The translations under genes and the position numbers were made by a program. The notes under the pieces were generated by a model. It did not search any database and was not told the origin of the DNA. It saw only the letters and a list, made by a program, of their open reading frames with translations. Of a DNA stretch of 64,000 nucleotides, positions 58,965 to 64,000 are shown in pieces. Source of the stretch: Nitrosomonas stercoris (GTDB taxonomy: Bacteria > Pseudomonadota > Gammaproteobacteria > Burkholderiales > Nitrosomonadaceae); the NCBI GenBank assembly GCA_006742785.1, contig AP019755.1, forward strand, positions 620,001 to 684,000. The letters run 5' to 3'. The stretch's first letter is position 1. Each line of letters begins with the position of its first letter.

Positions 58965-59604
58965 AAACAAATTAATTAAAAAAATTGACGCTATTCTGCC
59001 GCAAACACAGTGCAGCCAATGCGGTTATGATGGTTGTAAACCTTATGCCACCGCTATTGTTGAAGGACAAGCTGATATTGATCAATGCCCGCCTGGGGGA
59101 GATATTGGAGTAGCCGCTATTGCCGCTATTCTTAACATTGCCCCCACACCGCTCAATACAGTATACGGCCACCCCAAACCACCGGCAGTTGCTATCATTG
59201 ACGAAGAACAATGCATTGGTTGCACGCTCTGCATACGCGCTTGCCCGGTTGACGCCATTATCGGCGCAGCAAAATGCATGCACACTGTTTTGAGTGATTT
59301 ATGTACCGGTTGTGAACGCTGCATTGCTCCTTGCCCGGTTGATTGTATTAGCATGGTGCCAATCCCCATCCCATCTCCTGAAGAACAACAAAAAATGGCA
59401 AACGGAGCACGTCAACGCTATCAACTGCGCCAGCTTAGATTGGCACGCCAGCAACAACAAAAACAACGAGTAATATCTGCGCAAGCAGGAACAAAGACCA
59501 CTGCCGCTGTATTAGCAGCAGATAAAAAACAAGCAGCCATTCAAGCTGCGATGCAGCGCGCTCGTGCCGCACTGGAACAAGCCAAGATACCGTTCGAGAA
59601 ATGA
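58954..59604 (+). CDS. rnfB: RnfB-type electron-transfer ferredoxin lacking the membrane anchor
   Basis: The 216-residue protein begins directly with the 4Fe-4S domain [13 protein letters not shown] (ligand spacing C-x2-C-x4-C with a later CPPGG) and lacks the hydrophobic N-terminal helix of E. coli RsxB. Two ferredoxin motifs follow, [16 protein letters not shown] and [16 protein letters not shown]. The C-terminal 70 residues form an Ala/Gln-rich helical tail. No other rnf gene is nearby. The overlap with pyrD (11 bases) and nth (4 bases) implies cotranscription. It may donate electrons to an unknown partner or to iron-sulfur proteins. Confidence 0.88.
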   Translation: MQDKNKLIKKIDAILPQTQCSQCGYDGCKPYATAIVEGQADIDQCPPGGDIGVAAIAAILNIAPTPLNTVYGHPKPPAVAIIDEEQCIGCTLCIRACPVDAIIGAAKCMHTVLSDLCTGCERCIAPCPVDCISMVPIPIPSPEEQQKMANGARQRYQLRQLRLARQQQQKQRVISAQAGTKTTAAVLAADKKQAAIQAAMQRARAALEQAKIPFEK

Positions 59605-60251
59605 ACGCCGCTAAACGCCGGGAAATTTTCACTCGCCTCAGGCAAGCTAATCCACATCCCACGACTGAGCTGGAATACGCCACTCCTTTTCAATTATTAG
59701 TCGCCGTTATTCTATCTGCTCAGGCGACGGATAAAAGCGTCAATCTGGCCACTCGTAAACTTTTTCCGGTCGCGGGCACGCCAGAAGCTATCCTGCAACT
59801 GGAAGAAAGTGGTTTGAGTCCATATATTCAACGGATTGGCCTATTTCGCACCAAAACCAAGAATATTATTGCTACCTGTCACTTACTAATCGAGCAACAC
59901 GCTGGAATAGTACCTGACACGAGAGAGGAATTAGAAAAATTACCAGGGGTGGGACGAAAAACAGCCAACGTTATTTTGAATACGGCCTTCGGTAAACCTA
60001 CTATCGCAGTAGACACCCACATTTTCCGGGTGGCCAATCGTACCGGCATCGCTCCCGGCAAGAACGTACTAGCTGTCGAACAAAAACTACTTAAGGTTGT
60101 TCCCAAGGAATTTCGCCAAGATGCTCACCATTGGCTCATTCTGCATGGACGCTATACCTGCAAAGCCAGAAAACCTTTATGCCAACAATGTTTGATTGTC
60201 GATTTATGCGAATTCAAGCATAAAAATTTAGCAGAAGCATCCACAAAATAG
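59601..60251 (+). CDS. nth: Endonuclease III
   Basis: The 216-residue DNA glycosylase/AP lyase removes oxidised pyrimidines. The helix-hairpin-helix [13 protein letters not shown] with the catalytic Lys, [12 protein letters not shown] with the catalytic Asp, and the 4Fe-4S motif C-x6-C-x2-C-x5-C ([17 protein letters not shown]) are all present. It overlaps rnfB by four bases. The pairing of nth with rnfB is recurrent in proteobacteria. Confidence 0.97.
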   Translation: MNAAKRREIFTRLRQANPHPTTELEYATPFQLLVAVILSAQATDKSVNLATRKLFPVAGTPEAILQLEESGLSPYIQRIGLFRTKTKNIIATCHLLIEQHAGIVPDTREELEKLPGVGRKTANVILNTAFGKPTIAVDTHIFRVANRTGIAPGKNVLAVEQKLLKVVPKEFRQDAHHWLILHGRYTCKARKPLCQQCLIVDLCEFKHKNLAEASTK

Positions 60252-60314
60252 CCAATTCAATGATAACAATCAAGCAGGCAGCTTACTTGCCTTGTCAAAG
60301 ATTGCTTGTCGCCT

Positions 60315-61193
60315 TTATTGCCCAGCCGCCGCTGAGGTAAAAATAAAGGAGGTACGATTCACTATTTCAGTCTGATAAGGGTGTGTCAGTTTATTGTAAC
60401 GTGCCAAAATCTTATCGACATATTGTATTGTTTCAGGATAGGGCGGCACACCACGATATTTCTCAACCGCCCCTTCGCCTGCATTGTAAGCTGCTGCAAC
60501 TAACGTCACATCTCCCTTGAAGAACGCCAGCAGCCACCTCAAATAAGCCATGCCACCCTTGATATTATCTTCTGCATCAAAAACATCCGTCACTTGGAAT
60601 CTAGCCGCTGTTTCCGGAATAAGCTGCATTAATCCTTGCGCGCTTTTAGGTGATACCGCTTGCGTGTTAAAGCCGGATTCTACTGAGATAACCGCCAATA
60701 CAAGATTTGGATCAAGTTCATACTGAGGTGCTAGTTTTTCTACCAGCGTCGATATCGATTGATCCACATAATATTTGTTTAACACAACACTATTCGTGCG
60801 CACGTAAGTACGCTTGTTCAAGCAATTTGGTAGCTGTACACGAGCATTTTTTGGTGCGGAAACAAATTGCAGCATCTTCTGTGCTTGAACATGTCCTTTG
60901 GTTGCCGCCATTTTGAATAACCTGGCAGCGATATGATCATTACGCTCAACACCACGCCCATTTGCATACATCCACCCCAATGCATATTGTCCTTCAACTG
61001 ATCCTTGACGAGCAGCCTGACAATATAGTGCAACTGCCTGCTCCTGGTCTTGCGGCACCCCCTCTCCATGTTCATATTGCTGGGCTTGCTGCACCAACAC
61101 CGCTACTGCATTCGTACTGACTCCATATACCGCAGTAGCATGCCAAGCAAAACATCCCAGGATCAGCCAATACCATTTTTTATAAATATACAT
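60315..61193 (-). CDS. Lytic transglycosylase with Sel1-like repeats
   Basis: The 292-residue protein has a signal peptide (WYWLILGCFAWHATAVYG) and two Sel1-like repeats (about residues 33-105, CQAARQGSVEGQYALGWMYANGRGV and FKMAATKGHVQAQ). The SLT domain (about 150-280) contains the catalytic Glu in ISVESGFN, QGLMQLIPETAARF and AAYNAGEGAVEKYRGVPPYPET. It cleaves peptidoglycan glycan strands in the periplasm. Sel1 repeats suggest a protein partner. It converges with nth. Confidence 0.9.
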   Translation of the reverse strand: MYIYKKWYWLILGCFAWHATAVYGVSTNAVAVLVQQAQQYEHGEGVPQDQEQAVALYCQAARQGSVEGQYALGWMYANGRGVERNDHIAARLFKMAATKGHVQAQKMLQFVSAPKNARVQLPNCLNKRTYVRTNSVVLNKYYVDQSISTLVEKLAPQYELDPNLVLAVISVESGFNTQAVSPKSAQGLMQLIPETAARFQVTDVFDAEDNIKGGMAYLRWLLAFFKGDVTLVAAAYNAGEGAVEKYRGVPPYPETIQYVDKILARYNKLTHPYQTEIVNRTSFIFTSAAAGQ

Positions 61194-61435
61194 ATTTATT
61201 GTTACGTTATGAATAATTAAAATCTTTATCTAATTTACAAGCAAGAATCACACCAATAATGAATATATTTCAGCAGTGTGTATAACCATTTGTTATATCA
61301 ATAATATTTACAGATAATTTTTTAGAAGGATAATCACCAAGAAATATCTTGAGAGATACTGTAAAAAATTTCGACAGGTGGGCGTATGTATGACTCACGA
61401 CGATAGCTCTTCAAAAAATTAAATTATCAGATGAA

Positions 61436-63001
61436 TTACTCATCTTCTTCAGAAGGTATACGATGTACTCGTACTTTACTAATATTATGTTTGTGCACAG
61501 CAATGACCTCAAATATGAAGTCATCTACTGTGATCTGCTCACCAGCAACAGGAATATCACCAAACTGCCACAGCAAAAAACCACCCAACGTGGAATAGCG
61601 CTCGGCCTCATCAACCAAGTCATACTCCAGCAAGTTAGAAGCTTTACGAATACTGATCCATCCATCCATCAACCACGAACCATCTTCCAGCTGTTCCGCC
61701 ACCAGTTTTTCTTCACCCGCATCCAGAAATTCACCGGCAATGGCTTCCAGAATATCTGCCGGTGTCACTATGCCTTCCACTGAACCATATTCCTCTACAA
61801 TCACTGCTAACTGGAGTGGTTGATCACGCAGCTGTTCCATCAGCTTAATCACAGGTACCCTTTCATGCACAACGATTGGATGACGCAATGATTTTTCCAG
61901 ATTAATCTCGCCTTCTTCCAGCATATCACGCAGCAAATCCTTAGCAAAAGCTGCACCGATAAACTCATCCACTCCACCTCGTGATAACAGGAAACGAGAA
62001 TGGCCACTCTCGATTATTTTCCGCCGAATCGTCATATTGGTTTCTTCCAAATCCAGCCAATCGATATCTGTACGCGGCGTCATAATTGACATTGCTGGAC
62101 GTTCAGCCAGTGTCAGCACCCCTTCGATCATTTCTTTTTCTTCACGAGCAAACAAATCGTTCTCTGCCACCTGCTGCGCAATAACTTCTGCTGTTTCTCC
62201 TAAACTCACCTCGCCCTTTTTTCCACCCAACAAGCGCAACACTGCAGCAGCAGTACGATCACGTAAATCACCGGTCGTGATAAATTTTTCCTTATTGTGT
62301 CGGGCAATCTGATTAAATATTTCAATCAGAATTGAAAAACTGATTGCCGCGTAGAGATAGCCTTTGGGTACGTGATAATTGAAGCCTTCGATGATTAATG
62401 AAAAACCTATCATCATCAAAAAACCTAGGCACAAAATAACAACTGTCGGATGCTTTGAAACAAAATTCATTAACGGACTTGATGCCCAAATCATTACGCC
62501 CACTGCAACAATAACTGCGATCATCATGACGGCTAGCTGCTCGACCATGCCCACGGCCGTAATCATACTATCCAGCGAGAAAACCGCATCCAGCACAATG
62601 ATTTGGATAATGACTTGCCAGAACACAGCATGCACATGCTTGCCTTCTTCTTGTTCAGAATGCCCCTCCAAACGCTCGTGCAATTCCATCGTGCCTTTAA
62701 AAAGCAGAAATATCCCACCCAGCAACATAATAATATTACGCCAGGACAAATCGATACCAAAAATAATGGCGAGCGGCGTCGTCAGTGTAATTACCCAAGA
62801 AAGAGAAGCAAGCAAAATAAGCCGCATCACTAGCGCTAAGGATAGCCCAACGATACGAGCTCTATCGCGCTGATTTGCTGGTAGTTTATCCGCCAGAATA
62901 GCGATAAAAACGAGATTATCGATTCCCAGTACAATTTCCAGAATGATCAATGTTGCCAATCCTGCCCAAGCAGCAGGATCAACCACCCATTCAAAAAACA
63001 C
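61436..63001 (-). CDS. TerC-type membrane protein with CBS pair and CorC/HlyC domain
   Basis: The 521-residue protein has three modules. A TerC-like membrane domain (about residues 1-235, with [20 protein letters not shown] and [19 protein letters not shown]) comes first. Next is a pair of CBS domains (about 290-415, [12 protein letters not shown] and [17 protein letters not shown]). A CorC_HlyC domain (about 430-515) ends the protein. This layout matches E. coli YoaE/YegH. The first module carries the acidic metal-binding Asp pairs. Metal-ion efflux (for example manganese) is a reasonable guess from TerC relatives, but it is not shown here. It stands alone with 240-base gaps on both sides. 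Confidence 0.88.
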   Translation of the reverse strand: MFFEWVVDPAAWAGLATLIILEIVLGIDNLVFIAILADKLPANQRDRARIVGLSLALVMRLILLASLSWVITLTTPLAIIFGIDLSWRNIIMLLGGIFLLFKGTMELHERLEGHSEQEEGKHVHAVFWQVIIQIIVLDAVFSLDSMITAVGMVEQLAVMMIAVIVAVGVMIWASSPLMNFVSKHPTVVILCLGFLMMIGFSLIIEGFNYHVPKGYLYAAISFSILIEIFNQIARHNKEKFITTGDLRDRTAAAVLRLLGGKKGEVSLGETAEVIAQQVAENDLFAREEKEMIEGVLTLAERPAMSIMTPRTDIDWLDLEETNMTIRRKIIESGHSRFLLSRGGVDEFIGAAFAKDLLRDMLEEGEINLEKSLRHPIVVHERVPVIKLMEQLRDQPLQLAVIVEEYGSVEGIVTPADILEAIAGEFLDAGEEKLVAEQLEDGSWLMDGWISIRKASNLLEYDLVDEAERYSTLGGFLLWQFGDIPVAGEQITVDDFIFEVIAVHKHNISKVRVHRIPSEEDE

Positions 63002-63248
63002 TTTTACTGATACCTACGATAAATTAAGATATTTTAATCAAGAATATGAAACACCCGAATACAGGCAAAAAGAAGTCACGCAATGGAAGGTAGTAGATGA
63101 AAAACAATCAATATAGTACAAGTTTCTGAAACCCGCCAGAAAAATATCAAAAACAAAATATTAAAATATCTACCCAAGCGAGATGATCGATCCAAGGAAA
63201 AATCAGCAAAATATAGCCAATTCAACTCACTCTGAGGCACATGTCATT

Positions 63249-63881
63249 TTAATCTACCAAATGATGCAGCAATGCATAGCGAATTAATTCACTATTGTTA
63301 GACAATTGTAACTTTTCCATGAGCCGGGAACGGTAAACACTCACTGTTTTAGGGCTAAGACACATTTCTTCTGAAATTTCAGATAACCCCTTGCCAGAAG
63401 CAATCAAACACAATGTCTGGAATTCCCGATCAGATAATGTGGCATGTAAAGGACGATCTACATCCGAGGTAATGGCATTGGCCAGCTCCATAGCTAATTC
63501 TGGCGTAATGTATTTCTGGCCTGACGCCACTTGGCGAATAGCGGTAACCAATTGTGCAGGGGCACTTTGCTTATTCAGATAACCAACCGCACCCGCCCTG
63601 AGCGCACGAATCGCAAACTCACTTTCACTATGCATGCTCAACATCAAGATTGCCAGATCAGGCTGTTCCTTTTTTATCTGTTTCAATACATCCAAACCAT
63701 TGCGATCCGGCAATGAAATATCCAGCAATATGACATCAAAATCTTGTTGCCGGATAACACTCATTGCCTGAAATCCGCTAGCAGCTTCACCCGTTACACA
63801 GATATCACTCGTTTCACTCAATATTTGCTTCAGGCCTTGCCGTACAATTGCATGATCATCTGCGATCATCACCTTGATCAT
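63249..63881 (-). CDS. NarL/FixJ-family response regulator
   Basis: The 210-residue protein has a receiver domain (residues 1-118) with acidic pocket Asp8/Asp9, phosphorylation site Asp54 (VILLDISLPD) and Lys104. A LuxR-type helix-turn-helix follows (residues about 143-205, LSDREFQTLCLIASGKGLSE and LSPKTVSVYRSRLMEKL). Phosphorylation would promote dimerisation and DNA binding. A probable sensor kinase ends 40 bases upstream. The signal is unknown. Confidence 0.94.
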   Translation of the reverse strand: MIKVMIADDHAIVRQGLKQILSETSDICVTGEAASGFQAMSVIRQQDFDVILLDISLPDRNGLDVLKQIKKEQPDLAILMLSMHSESEFAIRALRAGAVGYLNKQSAPAQLVTAIRQVASGQKYITPELAMELANAITSDVDRPLHATLSDREFQTLCLIASGKGLSEISEEMCLSPKTVSVYRSRLMEKLQLSNNSELIRYALLHHLVD

Positions 63882-63921
63882 ACTGCTACCCCAACTTCAA
63901 ATAGTATCTTTGTTGCATATT

Positions 63922-64000
63922 TCATCCAGCAATCTGACAAGCAAGTAAAGAGCGTCCATTGACCGGAATAGCAATGATGACTTCAGTGCCACTGGTAGGT
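63922..64000 (-). CDS. Probable sensor histidine kinase, last 25 codons only
   Basis: The open frame entering from the right edge ends with PTSGTEVIIAIPVNG and ten more residues to a TGA at 63922. The G-T-E-x-x-x-x-I-P-V pattern is typical of the last strand of a HATPase_c domain. Its position directly upstream of a NarL/FixJ regulator on the same strand supports the call. The rest is outside the window. Confidence 0.55.
   Translation of the reverse strand, partial: PTSGTEVIIAIPVNGRSLLACQIAG

Noticed and set aside
62379..62873. 164-residue plus-strand open frame
   Set aside because: It is antisense to the TerC-like membrane gene and is explained by the codon bias of that gene. It has no ribosome site or family resemblance.
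1..64000. CRISPR arrays, rRNA genes, integrated phage or defence islands
   Set aside because: No regularly spaced direct repeats, rRNA-like sequence, integrase or phage structural gene was seen on either strand.

Overview
The window looks like chromosomal core sequence of an AT-leaning betaproteobacterium, most likely of the Nitrosomonadaceae. This placement rests on gene content and order and was not tested by any search. The supporting blocks are tpiA-secG-tRNA-Leu-nuoA..N, hupB next to tRNA-Val, tRNA-Asp and ppiD, argJ followed by a DUF815 ATPase and a MutT-ThiE fusion, darP/pmbA, and a hopanoid-type RND exporter. Gene density is high and nearly all genes are housekeeping.

Layout. Bases 1-7.2 kb hold the 5' part of an hpnN-like RND exporter, a 143-bp palindromic MITE-like element, a periplasmic PD40 propeller protein, htpG with a near-consensus heat-shock promoter, and a secreted PQQ-type sugar dehydrogenase. 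Bases 7.3-23.4 kb are one minus-strand block: tpiA, secG, tRNA-Leu(GAG) and the complete 14-gene respiratory complex I operon (nuoA to nuoN). Bases 23.6-27.9 kb run the other way: gpmA, an EnvC-type murein hydrolase activator, a CtpA-type protease and moeB. Bases 28-41.5 kb contain an ABC exporter, a low-molecular-weight phosphatase, ampG, xthA, a Cys-rich secreted protein, darP, pmbA, a TRAP transporter pair without its binding protein, an EamA transporter, tex and fabI. Bases 41.5-47 kb are a minus-strand group: ppiD, two tRNAs, hupB, gpsA, an SH3-domain protein, secB, grxC and a rhodanese-like protein lacking its cysteine. Bases 47.4-53.3 kb hold argJ, the DUF815 ATPase, mutT-thiE, an NDH-2-like flavoprotein and mpl.

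Bases 53.3-55.2 kb are the only clearly mobile stretch. A group II intron, probably class C, sits immediately after a Rho-independent terminator. It was invaded by an IS3-family element, and a later deletion fused the transposase gene to the reverse-transcriptase gene. Next to it is an outer-membrane barrel gene whose promoter carries a perfect FNR-type box centred at about -41.5. Bases 56.5-60.3 kb are a tight plus-strand run: aat, bpt (N-degron transferases), pyrD, an anchorless RnfB-type ferredoxin and nth. The window ends with a Sel1/SLT lytic transglycosylase, a TerC-CBS-CorC membrane protein, a NarL/FixJ response regulator and the last 25 codons of what is probably its sensor kinase.

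I saw no CRISPR array, rRNA, prophage or recognisable defence island. The best candidates for a second look are the intron/IS chimera, the MITE placed exactly at a stop codon, the FNR-type promoter, the Cys-less rhodanese, the Cys-rich secreted protein and the TRAP pair without a binding protein.
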